Origin: Calliphora vicina
Taxonomy: Eukaryota; Arthropoda; Insecta; Diptera; Calliphoridae
Direction: 5' to 3'
DNA length: 64,000 bases
Assembly: GCF_958450345.1 (NCBI RefSeq)
Contig: NC_088780.1
Span: forward strand, 4,400,501 to 4,464,500
The position numbers and the translations under genes are program-made. The notes under the pieces were generated by a model. The model saw only the letters and a program-made list of their open reading frames with translations, was not told where the DNA came from and searched no databases. Numbering within the stretch: the stretch's first letter is position 1; each line of letters opens with the position of its first letter. Of this stretch, positions 12,780 to 27,360 are shown piece after piece.

Positions 12780-14560
12780 AGGCGTTTAATGATGAAAAGA
12801 GTTTATTATGGGAAAAAGCTTTTTGAGAAAAAAAATTGATTTAAATTTATTATTCTAGAAATAAATTTAATGGTTGGTCAATGCCACGATCCCAATTTCC
12901 TATCGGTTGCTCAAATGGAACTCGTACTGTATTTACTTTTGACTGAACAAGGATTTTAATTTATTAAGTAATAAAAAGCTTTTTATGAAATATTTTTGTG
13001 AACAGAGATCTTTTTATATAAAAAACATCTATTGACATCTTTTTATTTTCTAAACAAAGCTTTTCTTTAAAAAATTTGATTTTAGAGAAAAGCTTTCTCA
13101 TTAAAAAATAAGATATTTTACAGAAGAGCTTTTTTGTTAACAATTTTGAGTGCTAAAAGGTTTTAATTGATAAATTAATTAGTAAAAGCTGCTTAGGAAA
13201 ACATAGCAAAAAAAAAGCTTCCTAATAATCAATTTTTGTTTTTTATCTAAAAAACTGTCAAAATTTCCTTGAAAATTTTGTTTATGAAAAAAGTTTATTT
13301 TATAAAAAAAAGCTTTCTGTTTATAAAAGCCTATTTTTATAAGAAACCTATGAAAAAAGATTCTTATGGAAAGGCTTTTTGTAAAAACTTTTAACTAGAT
13401 AATTAATTGATACAGTAAGCTTTTGGAAGCTTTTTTTAAAAAATTACAAAAACTTTCTAATAAAAATTAAAGAGGACTTTTGTATCTAAGAAACCATCCT
13501 ATAGCATTCTGCGAAATAAGCTATTTTATGAAAAAAGTTTCTTAGGAAAACATTGCTAAAAAGCTTTTTTTGATAATAATCAATTTTAAAAACTAAACTT
13601 TTTATTAAAAAATTGATTTTGGATAAATAAATGCTATCTGGTTATAAAAACTCATTTTTGTAAAAAAAAGTTTTTCACTTAAATAAGAGTTTATATAAAA
13701 AAAATTCTTCTTATAGAAGAAGCTGTTCTGTAAAAATTTTTTAGTGAAAAAATTTTAATTGATAAAATAATAAAAAACTTTTTAGAAACATTGATAATAA
13801 TGAATTTTTCTGAAAAAATAACTTTTTATATAAAAATCTTCCACAGACACAATTTTTTATTTTCCAAATAAAAAAGCTTTTAATGAAAGAAGCTGATTTA
13901 ATAGAAAAGCGTTCTATTTTAACAAAAAAAAATCTTCGATGAATTTTTTCGAAAAAAGCTTTGTATGGAACAACTTTTTTAGTTTCAATTTATAAAGCTT
14001 TTTAGGAAAAATTTAAAAAAAAAGCTTTATACTATATTACAATAATCTATACGTATAAAAATGAACGTTAATTTTAAAGAAAATCTATATTTAATAAAAA
14101 AGCTTTTCGGTAACATCAGCTACTACATCTTATAAAAACATTTTTTTGTTAAAAAGGCTTTAAATATTTAAGTTTAAAAAAAACTTTCTTGGTAACTTGC
14201 GAATAAAGCTTTCTTTAAAAAATTATTGTTTTTGAAAAAGCTTTTTCACTAAAAAAAGGTTTCAGTTGATATCTTTTTGCAAAAAAGCTTTTTAGAAAAA
14301 ACTTTGGAAAAAGCTTTTTGGTAAATTAAAAAAGAAGTTTATTAATACAAACAATTTTATATCAAAAAATAAACCTAACTTTGTAGCGATTTATTAAAAA
14401 AGCTCTAGTTTAAAAAACGCATATTTTGAGCGTATTCAAACAAATGGTAGCAACCAATTGACTTAATTTGGGACCATTTCAATATAATATTTTAAGGAGT
14501 AGAATTAAAAAACGTGTCATATATTTTCAAAATTTAATAGCTCCAAAAAGCTTTTCATAA
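12780..14560. repeat. AAAGCTTT-core degenerate palindromic repeat domain 2
   Basis: Dense variants of 'aaaaagctttttaggaaaa' and 'aaaaaagctttt' are spaced roughly 25-50 bp apart and continue the same word as the domain at 8.69-10.43 kb. A helitron-start-like string 'tctatacgtataaaaatga' at about 14046 interrupts it. Confidence 0.7.
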
Positions 14561-16789
14561 TTTAAAGATCAACTCTTGCAATGTTTAAACATTTTAGCAC
14601 ATTTCAAAAAACTTTAAGATATATATCGTAAATTCTGATCTCTTTAAAGTTGTACACTATTTATTATAAAATAAATAGATCGCTAAATCCAATACAAACA
14701 AAACAAACATGTTGATTTTGTAAAGTAACTAGAGAATTGAAATCAATTTTATATTACTGCAACTCGAATATTTAACAACCTCTTTCTTATATAAACGAAC
14801 GGGAATTTATTATTTGAAAATATTCAAATGAAGAAAAAAAAACACACACACTCAATTCCGTATTTAGGGTAGTCTAAGTATTTGGTTCAGTAGGTTTTCA
14901 CCACAAATTAAATACTAAAAAGGAAAAAAAAACAGAAGAAAATTACAACAATAAAACAACGGCAGCATTATATTGTAATAAAAAACTGTATAGACTGTTT
15001 TTAAGGAGTGTAAGCATTTTCAAGCATGATTAACGTTTAATTAAAAAAAAAATATATCAACTGCTTCTTCTGTATACAATAAAGTAGAGGTTCCTAAAAA
15101 AATTCAATGAAACAAAAACGCAATTAATGATTGACGATTTGAAAATTAAAGAAAATAAAAAATAAAGACAAAACACCAACAAATATTGAAAATTTATTAA
15201 GGAAATGAACAATTTTCAAAGAAACGAAAAACCGTAATAAGCTTAAAAAAATTGATTGCTTCATACTTGAATAAATGTCTAAATAAATAATTAATGAATG
15301 AATGCAAGAAATTTTGTGTATTAAACATGATTTTATCACAACATTGAAATTAATTGTAATAAATTAAAAGATTTTTGATACAATAATACTTTACTTTACT
15401 GTTTGAGTTGAGACACTGATCTAGCAATGATCGAGAGCCAAGCAAAAAGGCATTAAAGTGATGAAAACCTTTAAAAACTCAAGCTTGATTGACTATTGCG
15501 GTAAGTTGTTAAAATTAAAACAAAAAAAAAACAATCCCTTTCCAAAATACATTTAAACAACAAAAGTAATTTAATCTTAAAGATACGTGAACATATGAAA
15601 ACACAGTTACCAGTTACAGTATAACAGTTGATATACAAGTGCGTGTCTTGCTTTCAACAGACAGAGTGTGTGAATTCAGTCAATAAGGTGCGGCGGCGAT
15701 CACTCATTACGCAAGTTTTTCATTTTTATTTTTCGCTATTTTTTTTCTTCTTTTTTTTTGATTTTAAAGTAATTGATAGCCGGCGGCTTAACCTTCTTTT
15801 CGGAATTCATTCACAAACGGACATGTTTAAATATAAGAAACTTAATAAAACATAAATCAAAACAATCATTACAAAATGTTTATTAATTTTATTTAAATAA
15901 CAAACAACCAATATTACTTAATAACAATTTCATAAATTTTATTTATCAAAAAATTATGTTTTAGCCCCAAAAAAAATTACATTTAACACGCTCATCTGGT
16001 TGAATACTTTTCTTCAAGTCAAAAAAAAAAACCGTAAAATATGACATCCTTGTCTTGTTTCTTGTTCAATTTTGCATAAACATTTTGCTTTACAAACCAT
16101 ACTATACTAATTAATTAATCATTTATGAAAATTTAAAAAAAAAAAAACGAAACATTAATAAAACGTATTCATGTGCAAAATTCACAAAAACTATGCAATT
16201 ATGGCAAGAAAAATTGTAAATAAGCATGCACATGTTTGTTTTTTTTTATTGCACTAAGGGTTATGAAAATATTAATTGTGGTTTAACACACTTTTTAGCA
16301 TTTTTTTTTTTATTTTGTTAAACCAAAAATTACAACAATTATGCATACCCTGTATTTAACCGCAACTGTTTAAGTTAAACTTTGGTAATATTTTTTGCTT
16401 TTCTCCTCAAAAAAAAAAACAAAACATAATTTCTAACATGCAACATGTTAATACACTTTAAAGCTTCAATACATGTCATAATTATGCTAATATTTAGTTA
16501 AATTTTACAAAAAGCAAAAAAAATTACCCACAATTTTTAAGTTATAATAATGTAGGCACTCCCCATTTCTAAACTACCTTTCGTTTTGCGCAAAGAAATC
16601 AATTTTTTTTTCTTGGTTCACTGTTATTTTTGAGTGCCTGTTTTAGGGCATCCCATTAATATGGGGAAGTTTTCAAGAATTTGGCAATTATTTTAATTAC
16701 ATTATGAGCAATACTGCAGATAGCTAAATATATTTACTAAATCAAGAAATAGCGGTAAAATAGAAGACGTCAAATTTATATCCTGAACC
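14561..16789. other. AT-rich non-coding stretch
   Basis: No gene is recognised. Open frames at 15124-15339 (minus, 71 codons) and 15628-15855 (plus, 75 codons) lack motifs. A slightly less AT-rich piece around 15.60-15.80 kb ('gtgcggcggcgatc', 'agccggcggctta') might be regulatory, but nothing specific supports that. Confidence 0.45.
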
Positions 16790-17876
16790 AAAGTTTTTAA
16801 TTCACATAAAAGCTGTGGAATAGCTTCTTCATTACAAACTCTTTTTCTAAAACTTATTTTTGCCAAACAAAAAATTATTTTTCAAAACCTTTTTCCAAAA
16901 ATGTTATCACTTAAAGAACGGATTAATTAGTATGTTCACAAAGCTTTTCACAAAAAACTAATTTTGTAATAAATAAACTTTTTGGCAATGAAAGCTTTTA
17001 TGCAAAAAAAAAACCCTTTTCATAACAAAAAGTTTATGCATACATACATACAAAATTGTTTCGCAACTAAAACTTTTTCAAAAAAACTTTTTAAAGAGCT
17101 TTTTGTCTGAAAAATGATTTTTAAAAAAATTTTTTTGGGGATAATCTTTCTTTTTAAAAAAGCTTTATTTGTAAAAAAAAATTTTAGTAAATATAGCTTT
17201 TGAATATTTCGCAAAAAAAACTTTTACAAATAAAGCTTTTTGGAAAACAAAGCTTTTTTCCCCAAAAAATGTTTTAGAACCCAATTTTCCAAAATTATAT
17301 TTTACAATATTTTACAGAAACTTTTGCACAATAAAAGCTTATTGACAAAGAAAACTATTTTCAAACGCTTTTCTAATATGATGATATTCACAAAAGTCTT
17401 ACTTTTTATGTCACAATAAAACTTTTTCATAAAGATTGCTTTTAAATCAAATGAATCAAAAAACGCTATAAAAGCTCTTTTACAGTAAAATTATTTTTAT
17501 AAAGAAAGAAGATGGGAGATATAGCTTTTGAACATTTCGCAAAAAAATCTTTTGCAAATTAAGCTTTTTTACAACGAAAGCTTATAATCCCAAAAATGGG
17601 TTTAAAAAGCATTTCTCAAAATAATATTTTACAAAGAATGCTAAAAAACTCTTGCCAATAAAAGCTTTTGGACAAAGAAAACATTTTTCAAAAGCTAAAA
17701 AAACAGCTAAAGCTTTTTCTAAAAATAAATAGTTTACGCAAGAAAGCCTTTTTACAAAAGAAACTTTTTTTATTAAAAAAGTTTTTCAACAAAAACTTTT
17801 TCTTTCACAATAAAACTTTTTCATAAAGAATGGTTTTAAACCAAATGAACCATATAATGAACGCAATGAAAGCTAA
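16790..17876. repeat. AAAGCTTT-core degenerate palindromic repeat domain 3
   Basis: Variants such as 'caaaaaagcttttgcacaa', 'aataaaagctt' and 'aaaagctttttggacaaag' recur through the interval. The local variant has 'caaa/acaa' flanks, which distinguishes it slightly from domains 1 and 2. Confidence 0.7.
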
Positions 17877-18080
17877 TCTATATATATAAAAATGAAATGG
17901 TCCATATATGTAATGTCATCACGCGAGAACGGCTAGAGCGAGTTGGCTGATTTTTTTTTATTCGAAATTTTCAGGAGATGGTTTGTAAAGAAAAAAAAAA
18001 TTAAAAAATTCCGGTTAAAACTCGGAAATTCTTTTTTTTTGTGAGTCCAGTCAACTGTAATAAAAAAGCTCCCTAAAGTA
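17877..18080 (+). mobile_element. Helitron-like 5'-end fragment
   Basis: The piece starts 'TCTATATATATAAAAATGAA' preceded by A, followed by 'atcacgcgagaacggct' and 'gagttggctga'. This is the arrangement I know from insect Helitron 5' ends: TC start, insertion between A and T, then a conserved 'ATCACGCGAGAACGGCT...TTGGCTGA' block. No Rep/helicase coding sequence follows. The 3' CTRR end was not located, so the right boundary is approximate. It sits at the end of the AAAGCTTT domain. Confidence 0.65.
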
Positions 18081-18410
18081 TGCAGTACGAACTTAGATAT
18101 TTTATTTGCAAATAAATAAGAACAGGCTGGTGTGCGTGGGTTGGAGAAACTTGAAGAACTAACATTATTAACTAGTCAACTAGTTTACAATAAACCCTTT
18201 TTTATAAAGAAATTTTTTTCACGAATCAAATTTCTTTTACAAAAATTTTATTTTACAAAGAAAATTTGTTAGACAAAAAAAACTTTTTCACAAAGTTTAT
18301 TTATCAATATATTAAATCAACTTTAACTTCAATCTTAAGTTAGATATAGATGCCAATTATTTTTATATTTTTTACCCAATTTTTCACCCTTTGAAGCATC
18401 TACCGCTAGT

Positions 18411-19345
18411 TTTTATACAGTCAGATTTTAGCTTCACTTACAACCCATTTTAGATTTAATTGTAGAGGATTATTTAGTCTTAATTTAGCGTTAATTACAG
18501 TCACATTTAAGCCTCAATCATTAAGTCCCATTTTAACTTTAATTACAAATTTATTTTAGCTACAATAGTGGATCATTACACAATTCCATTTAAGCTTCAA
18601 TCGTACATCATTACAGTCTTATTTTATCTTCAACTGCAGATCGTTATACAGTCTAAACTCTGGCTTCAATCAGAGATCTTTATACAGTTCCCATGTAAGC
18701 TTCAATCCTAGATTGTACATCGCAATGCAGTCCAACTTTATGTTCAATCGTAAATTAATATAGAGTCTCATATTTGATTCAATAGTAGATTGTTTTTTCA
18801 GTATTAAACCGTTATACAGTACCAATTAAGATTCAATCGTACATCATTGTAGTCTTATTTTATATTCAACTGTAGATCGTAAGTTTCAATTGCAGATCGT
18901 TTCCAATTTTACCTTAACATCATTATACAGTCCAATTTTATTTTCTATCCTACATCATTATATAGTAACATTTGAGTTTCGATTGTGAATCATTATACAG
19001 TCCAATTTGAGCTTCGATCGTACATTAATATACAGTCTCATATTTGACTCAATCGTAGTTCGTTTGATTCAGTATCGAATCGTTATACAGTCCTACTTAA
19101 GCTTAAATCCTACATAATTATACAGTCCCATTTTAACAACAATCGTACATCGTTATACAGTCTGTTATGCTGGAAAATTTAGTCTTAAATCAGTACAGTA
19201 CCTACCATTTTTTTTTATCAGTTGTAGATCATTTGTTTGAATTGTATATCGTTATACAGTCCCTTTTTAGTTTCAAGCGTTATACAGTACCATTTCTGTT
19301 TATTTCTAAATCGTTATACAGTCCAATTATCGCTTCTCATTATTA
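18411..19345 (+). repeat. Degenerate tandem array, about 40-60 bp unit
   Basis: The motif 'cgttatacagtccaatttta' followed by 'gcttcaatcgtacat' or variants recurs about 18 times (for example near 18647, 18980, 19000, 19084, 19122, 19156, 19251, 19314). Unit length varies. Unlike most other repeat domains here, this unit is not built round a palindromic word. It looks like an intronic minisatellite. Confidence 0.75.
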
Positions 19346-20799
19346 AAATTTTACTATTATCAATACAAGTAAACATATTTACATTTCAAGTAAATACTGC
19401 AATCATTTGAAGCAGGTCAATGACTGGAATTATTCTATACAATAAATTTATCTAACAATTTTTAAGAATTGTAAACTGCATTTACATTTTAAAGTGTTTC
19501 CATCACTTACTCTTAATTGCGGTAAATTGCCATTGAATAAGTTTTATTATAAAAGAAATCAAACAAAAACGACAACAAAATCAAATAAAATAAATAATTT
19601 TCAAAACGAAAGAAACCGTTACATTAAACAAACTTAAATGTTTTCTTTTTTTTTAGCTGCATGTTGCTACAACAACACAGCAGCAACAATAGTATTGTTA
19701 CAGAAAACACATAAAACTAAATCATACAACGACCACACACTCATACAATTTTACAAAAGCTTTTTTTGATTGTATGAATAAATTGTCGGACCCCAAGTAT
19801 TAAGAGTTTGGTGTCACTTTTCTTAAAAAAAAAATAAAATAAAAAATCGAAGGAAAAAAACCGTGGGAGTTTGTTGGTTTTTAAAAGTTTTGTAAACAAA
19901 AACAAAAAGTTTGGTAAAATGTTTATAGCCACCCATGTGACAAGTGACAGTTCTGGTAACAACAACAAGTTTTCCAATTTTTATGGTTTTTTTTAAACAA
20001 ACAACAACAACAATATTTTAAAACAAATATAAACCAGCACTTAAATGTTTCACACGCTTAAAACTAGATCATTTAGGCGTTTGTAGGTACTATTTTTCAC
20101 TATACTCCAAATTTTTTTTTTCAAAAAGAAATGACAACAAAAATATGTCAATTTTTGTTGCAAAACATTAAGCAAATTTGTTATTGTTGTTTTACATTTT
20201 GTAAAAGTAATAATACTTTGACATTTATGTATTAATCCAATTCATTTTTAAAAGAAAGGGCACATTTTTCAATTCATTATGGTGTGGACAAAACAAAAAC
20301 ACTTTCTCTTCAATAAAAAAATATATACAATACATATTTCTTTTCATCTTTTGTTTATATAGAAAACTGATTTATGTTTAATATTTATCTGCTGAAAAAC
20401 AAAAGAAGTTTTATTTCAAGTGTCTCTTTTCCCTCAACAAGTACTGGGATTGTTGTAATTTGTCAAAGTGTTTTTTTTTTGTCTTCTTTGTGACCACTTC
20501 ATAGTACATTTAGTTTGCTTTCCCAGCTCCGGTAAGTGAAATATGTTTTTTAATTAATATAGTTTTTGTACTTTGTAATGTTGTTGATGTTTTCTTTTAA
20601 CCAAAAAAATAAAAAAAATACAGGTCAAGTGTAGGTATTCTGGGAAAGGTGTGTTTTGCTTTTAACATTAACAGATCTTGTAAAGTGTAGAAAACAAGAG
20701 CTTTTTACCACAATAATAGAAAAACATTATAGAAATAGTAAATTGACTGTAATAAAATAATCTGTAGCCATAAAATTAAACCAAAATTTACCAAAACAA
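19346..20799. other. AT-rich non-coding stretch
   Basis: No gene is recognised. There is a CAACAA/CAGCAA microsatellite near 19.67-19.69 and 19.96-20.01 kb. A minus-strand frame at 19741-19977 (78 codons) has no motif. Confidence 0.45.
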
Positions 20800-21930
20800 T
20801 GAGTTTATATCATTATTTGCTTTCGCAACATGTTGCTAGCAACATTGTTTATAAAACAACTAAAAATAGGTGAAACACCAAAGAAATAATAAATTGAGTA
20901 AAATAAGTGGATGGAAATAAAATCTACACTTTAATTAATGAGTTTATATCATTATTTTCTTTCGCAACATGTTGATAGCAACATTGTATATAAAACAACA
21001 GAAAATAGGCGACACATCAAAGAAATAGTAAATTGTATAAAATAAGTATAAGAAAATAACCTCTACCCTCTAAATTAAGGCAACATTTACCAAAATAAAG
21101 AGTTAAAATTGTTAGCAACATTATTTATAACAAAAAAAAAAACGTTTTTAAAGCAAATCATAAATATGTTTTCTGTAATCTTATACTTATTGTTATACTA
21201 TGTATATTGATTGTATTCATTAATTTAATCTTGAGCAACATTTTGCTAGTGGTTCACTTAAATAAACATATTTTTTAGTTGCTACAAATTCTTCCATAAA
21301 CTGTTAACAAATTGTTAATATGATTTGAACATTATCTATTTCTTCAACATATTGCTAGTAGTATTATTTATTTATTACAATATAGATTTCCTAGCAACAT
21401 GGTGTCCCAAATTCCCCACAAAAATATAAGTTGAACACAGTTTAAAACATTATTTGGTTTTGCAACATGTTGCTAGCACCAATATCTTCAGCAACATGTT
21501 GCCAATCATTTTATTAAAAACATAAAGGAAAGATATAAAAAAATACAATATATAAAGTTTAAATTATTATCTGTAGCATATTCCTAGCCATTTTAATTAT
21601 ATGTACAAAAAATTATTTATTTTTCTTAGCAACATTTTTTTATGTCATCAAATCACAAATGTTTTAAAAGTCATACAATAATTTTCTGGGCTACATGTAG
21701 TTGAAACATTTTCGTTAGCAGCATGTTGCTGAACATTTTGTGCAACATTCTTATTTGCAACATGTTACTGACTGTAGTGTGCAACATTTTTAATAGCAAC
21801 ATGTTGCTGATAATGTTGGGAATCTTATTTAATTGTAACATATTGCTAATAATGATGGGCAACAATTTTATTAACAAAGTTTTACAGAAAAATGTTTCCA
21901 ACAATTTCTAAATTTATAAAAGGTTTATAA
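20800..21930. repeat. AGCAACATGTTGCT palindromic repeat domain 1
   Basis: The perfect palindrome AGCAACATGTTGCT, or close variants, recurs as 'tagcaacatgttgctgataat'-like units every 40-70 bp towards the right side (21.46-21.87 kb). Two related blocks around 20.81-20.88 and 20.94-21.02 kb ('gagtttatatcattattt' and 'gcaacatgttg.tagcaac') form a direct repeat of about 130 bp. Two overlapping open frames on opposite strands at 21671-21911 are by-products of the palindromic word and not genes. Confidence 0.75.
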
Positions 21931-23499
21931 AGCAAATTACAAAATCTGTTTTATAAACATTTGATAAATTTAAAAATTGATTATGAATAAGACATTTTAA
22001 TTTTTTTGTTGTTTGAACTATTTCATTGATTTTTTTGCATTATTTTACGAAATATTTTTAATAAAATCGAAAGTTTGATTTGAAGAAAAGCAACAAACAT
22101 CAGTTTAAACACAAATAAACCATAAACTTTATTTTATATAAAAACAACAACAAGAAATGCAAAGAAACATTTTTCAAAGAAATACTTTATCATCTTTAAA
22201 TAAACAACCACAGAAAAAAAAAACAATTTTTCATTATGTTACTTTTTTTCAAACTAAAAATAAATAAATTGGAAAAAAAGTATTATAATGCAACAATTTA
22301 TCAAAGTAATAATAAAACTACAACAATTGATAGATAAAAAGTACAACAAACATTAAATTTTTACAACAAAATATTAACACGCACTTTTTAATACACGTAC
22401 CAATCAAACTTACACACAAACCAAAACAACATGCGTCAATAATGGATGATAACAAATCAAAGAAACAAAAAAACTAAATACAATTAGTAACAACAACAAT
22501 ACAAATAATTGAAAACAAAAACTATGAGAAAGAAAATTAATAAATAAGAAAATCAACAAAAAAAAAAAGATGCATCACTGTTGTTACATGTCAACAACCA
22601 AGCCGACAACGAACAACAAACGAACAACATTCGCTTTCATTTAATTACGAATGAATGTTATGACGTTTTTATTGTATTTTCTAACAACAGCAACAACAAC
22701 TAAACAAAACAAAACAATGATGCAAGACATTCGAATATCAGCACTAACTCATGCACTCTAACTAACTCGTATGTAACAACAACAACAATTGTTGTCGTCT
22801 TTCTCTCTTTGCATTCGTATTAAAGCAAAAACAAAAATTCATTGATTAGTATTGTGTACAAATTTTTTGTTGTTGTTTTGAAATTGATTGGTTACAAACA
22901 CTTGCTTGTTGGTTTTGCTGCAAATTAGACTTTGTTGTAGTTGTTCATAATGATGTTAATTTGAGTAATAACATGACGATGGGAAAAGTGAAACGGAAAT
23001 ATTTACGCGACTTATAAAAGTATTTAGTATTTGAAACTTTACAAATACAAAGAGTGATAAAACTATTAATAAATCTAGCGTAAAACAATATTTTCAATAT
23101 TTTTTGGTTGGGACTACAGACAATAAACAAATGTGTAAAAGGTAATTTAATTAATATTTTTAAATTGTATTTTATAATTTTTTTTATTTTTATTTTGGGT
23201 TTTTTACCTTAATGTCATCCTTATTTAGAGTATTGCGAAAAATTTTTTTAATAAAGCAAAAGTTTTTTGTTGTGTTTGTTTTATTTTTATGGCCAACAAA
23301 TTTTATGTGTCTAGATTTTATAAATTATTTTTATTTATAATGATTCATGTTGTTGTTACTTATTTATTTATGTATATTGAAAAATAATAAATAATAATTT
23401 TTTGTTTTAATTACAAAAATAAATGAAAAAACTCTTGAGCGTTATACACGAGTTGAGTTTTAAAAAGAAATAAACAAATGGGAAACATGGAAAATATAA
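21931..23499. other. AT-rich non-coding stretch
   Basis: CAA/CAACAG microsatellites lie at 22.48-22.80 kb. A half-copy of the 9490 hairpin element is at 21966-21992. No gene is seen. Confidence 0.5.
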
Positions 23500-24800
23500 T
23501 AATTTATGGCTGGGCAACATGTTGCTAAGAAAAGTAATTTATTAAAAAGTTATAATTCATATAAAATTTGTTTTCTAATTTATATTTAAAGGATATTGAA
23601 AACTATTTCCCTAAGCAACATACATATATTGTTTTGCTTTGAATACAAACAAAAGCTTAGTTGTTTGTGGCAATATTTCATTAGTTCTCAACACAAACGA
23701 TTTTGTAACTTGTTGCTAGGCATTTGTACAACACTTTTATTAGCAACATGTTACTAACTAAAGTCTGCAACATTTTTACATTGAACCAGTTGCTGGTAAT
23801 GTTGTCAAGATATTTTATTAGTAACATATTGCTAATAATTTTGGCTAAAATTTGATTATCACCATGTTTCAGAAAACTGACGCATACAGTTTAAATAGCA
23901 AAATGTTGCTGATAATGCTGTGCAACAATTTTATAAATAATAATCATATTATTAATTAAAAACATATTTTTAACATTAATGAGCATCATTTTGCCCAAAT
24001 TTTATTTTTTTGCAACAATTTTATTACCATCATATTCCAGATAACAAATCACAAAAATCTTTAAAACAGCATGTTGCTAATAGAGTTGTGATAATATAAA
24101 GAAAACATTTTGATCATCAACATGTTGCCGATATGTTTTTGCAACAATTTTATAAATTAGATATTTCCAACTTCAAAAATTCAGCAACAATATTTGTAGG
24201 GACATGTTGCTGGTAATAACGAGCAATATTTCACAAAAATTTTGAATAGCAAAATGTTGCTGATAATGTTTTGCAACAATTTTATATATAAGAAATATTT
24301 CTAACTGATAAAATCAGCAACAATATGTGTAGGAACATCTTGCTGGTAATAACAAGCAAAATTTTGCGCAAATGTTGAATAACAATGTTGCTGATAATGT
24401 TTTGCATCAATTTTATTAATTAGATATTTCTAAGTTCAAAAATCAGGAACAAGTTCTCTAGCAACATGTTTCTGGTAATATTTTGCCCAAATTTTTAATA
24501 GAATCATGTTGCTGATAAAGTTTTGCAACATGTTTCAAATAATATAAAGCAATAATATTTAATAACAACATTTTGCTAATAGTGTAGGGTAATTAGTTTA
24601 TTCGTTATAAACATGTTTCTAACAACATGTTGTTGTTAACATTTTACACAGCGTTAAGAACAACATGTTGCTGATTATTGACAATATATTAACAGATAAT
24701 GTTGAGAAACATTTCTATTTTATTTGCAACATGTTTGTAACACAAATCTGCAACATATTTCTCAACTTAATGCAGTCAGTATTGAAAATGTTGCTCTAAA
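23500..24800. repeat. AGCAACATGTTGCT palindromic repeat domain 2
   Basis: Degenerate units of the type 'aatagcaacatgttgctgat' followed by 'aatgttttgcaacaatttta' recur about every 45-110 bp. Around 24.10-24.42 kb a larger unit of roughly 110-120 bp repeats about three times ('gttttgcaacaattttat', 'gatatttctaa', 'aatcagcaacaat'). Confidence 0.75.
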
Positions 24801-26079
24801 TTTGTAGTGTCTTCTTTATTCGTTTCAAATAAATTTAATTTTCGGACTTCAAGACTTTTTACATTTGTTTGCAAACGTAACAATAAAACAAGTGTAAAAT
24901 TTGTATTTATAATAAACTTTTTAATTTTTGATTATTATACATTTGTTTATTTTTTGTGTAATTTACTATGTTATTTATAATTTACAGTATTTGTTGTAGA
25001 TTTCTGTGTTTCTTTTTTTGTTTACATTTTTTGCACAAAAAAAATAAAAAAAAAACTTGCATGTGGGTGTACTTGAAATAATTCAAACAAATTTATTTTA
25101 TTATTTTCATTATTTTTTACTACTCATTGTCTTGCCAGCCATAGAAATATGTATAAAAATGTTTGTGTTTGCAATTGCAAATTGCCAGGCAACAAAAACC
25201 AACTAAAATCATTTAAACTTTCGCACGACTTTTTTGTTAATAACTTTTTTGTGTTTCTTTGAAATTTATGAGGGGACATTTAATGGATTTGCAAAAAAAA
25301 AAAATCAAATACAAAGTCTAGTTTAAATCCAAATACATAATAACAATATTTAAACAATAAAAAAAAACTTTAACAAAAATATGATAAATTTATAACATTA
25401 TAGGTATTTGCTTTAGAAGAAAAATGCCGCTATTAAATTAGCTTTTAACAAAAAAGAATAAACAAAACACACTTTTTTTATAAACCATATAAAAATATTC
25501 AAATTATATAAAAACTTCTTGAAAAAATCATAATATTAAATAACATTTTTTTACCGATATTTCTTTTAACAACAATAGAATTGAAGAGGTCTTTTGTTTA
25601 TAATTTATGACCGTTAAAAGATCTAAGGGTGTAAAAATTAACCGTAAACTTTCAAATTCTTTAAAACCATTAATTTATAAATAAAATTGAAAAATGTTTG
25701 TTTTAATAAAAATAAAAATTAAGGTCAAATTTTACACATGATAAATACTGGCGAGTTGTTTAACAAGTGTAAACAGAAATTTAATAAAATTATATTTTTG
25801 TAAATTTATTAGTTCTTGAAATTGTTCAATTGTATGTTTGTTAACCATTAGTATTTATTAAAATTGTAGAGCCGTTATAAACAAAATTCGTTGGAAAGAA
25901 GAAAAGTTTAATTTAAAATATTGAATTATTCTCCCTAAATGTACTTCAAAGTTACTCAAATGTAAAGTGAAATCTTTGTATCATTGTTTAGAATAGTGTT
26001 ATATATTTATAACACCTTTAATTCTAATAATATTCGAAATTATTGAATTTAATTGCGTATCATAAAATCATTTACAAAA
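24801..26079. other. AT-rich non-coding stretch
   Basis: No gene, transposon terminus or tandem repeat was recognised. Confidence 0.5.
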
Positions 26080-27360
26080 AGAACATGTAGCTAAACACAG
26101 TATTCAAAATTTGTTTAGCAACATGTGTCTAAAAATATTCTTATGATTTTACAAGTATTGTGCAATAAGTTTTCACATCATTTTAGAATATTATTTCCAT
26201 CAACATGTTGTTAAGAAAAATTTAGCACAACATGTTGGTTTAAATGTAGTGCTGAAATTTTTGTGCAAATGTTGCTTATATTATTGCAGATATTACAAAA
26301 CATATTAGCACATTAATTAAGGTACAATGTTGTGCTACATTTTTCCAACAACATGTTGCTTAAAGTTATTATTATTATTCTTGAATCATTACAAACAAGT
26401 TTTGAACAACTTGTAGCTTAGAGTGAATTTAGTACAACATATTGCCTTAAATTTGCAAAATCTGCAACAAAACAATTACATACTGCAAAGAAAAATATTG
26501 CTGACATGTTGCTTTAAATTATTTAAAACAGTTTTTAAGGCGTAAACATATTGCTTCACAATTTCATTAGCAACATGTTGCAGATATAATGTTTTTAGCA
26601 AGATGAAGTTACAAATGTTGCTCAACAATTTTCATACAAACATCTTAATAATTATATCCCGAAATAGTTGCAAAAAATGTATTACGATTTTTCTAGCAAC
26701 ATCTTTCAAGAAAAAATTTATTTTTGCAAATAATAATGTTGCCCGACATTTTGTCTGATACATGTAATTGTTTCATTGAAAAAGAGTTACAAATAATGTG
26801 TAGCAACATGTAATAAATTGATATGCAACATGTGGCTAGAAATTTCCTATAAAAATGTTGCTAAAAATTAATTGTAAAACTTTTTCAACCAACATTTTAT
26901 GCAAAATTTTTCTCAGCAACATATTTTAAGAAAAGTATTGTGCAACATTTTTAAGCTAAATTCTATAACTCAAATTTTAGGCGATATTTTTAGCAACAAG
27001 TTACAAATTAAGCAACATGTTTCTTAGCAACATATTGTCTATATTAAACATAATTTTTAGCGAAATTTTTCGTCACATTTTTTAGCAATATGTTGATGTA
27101 AATGTTGCGCAACATTTTTCTGTTATTGCACATCATATTGCATATAATTTTTCTTAGAATTATATCCAAATATTTGTTCTATTAGCAATATATAAAAAAT
27201 GTTGTACAATATTTTCAGCAACTTGTTGCTAATAAAAATATAATACCAAATATGTGGCTCAAAATGACAGATGTATCATATTAAATGTAACTTGACATGT
27301 TGCTATTAATATTGTGCAACATTTGTATTAGCAACATAATGCAGAACATTTTTTTGTGAA
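26080..27360. repeat. AGCAACATGTTGCT palindromic repeat domain 3
   Basis: Diverged variants ('tagcaacatgttgc', 'gcaacatgtggcta', 'acaacatgttgctt') lie every 30-70 bp, with 'atttt' spacers. They are more decayed than the copies at 29.7-31.4 kb. Confidence 0.7.
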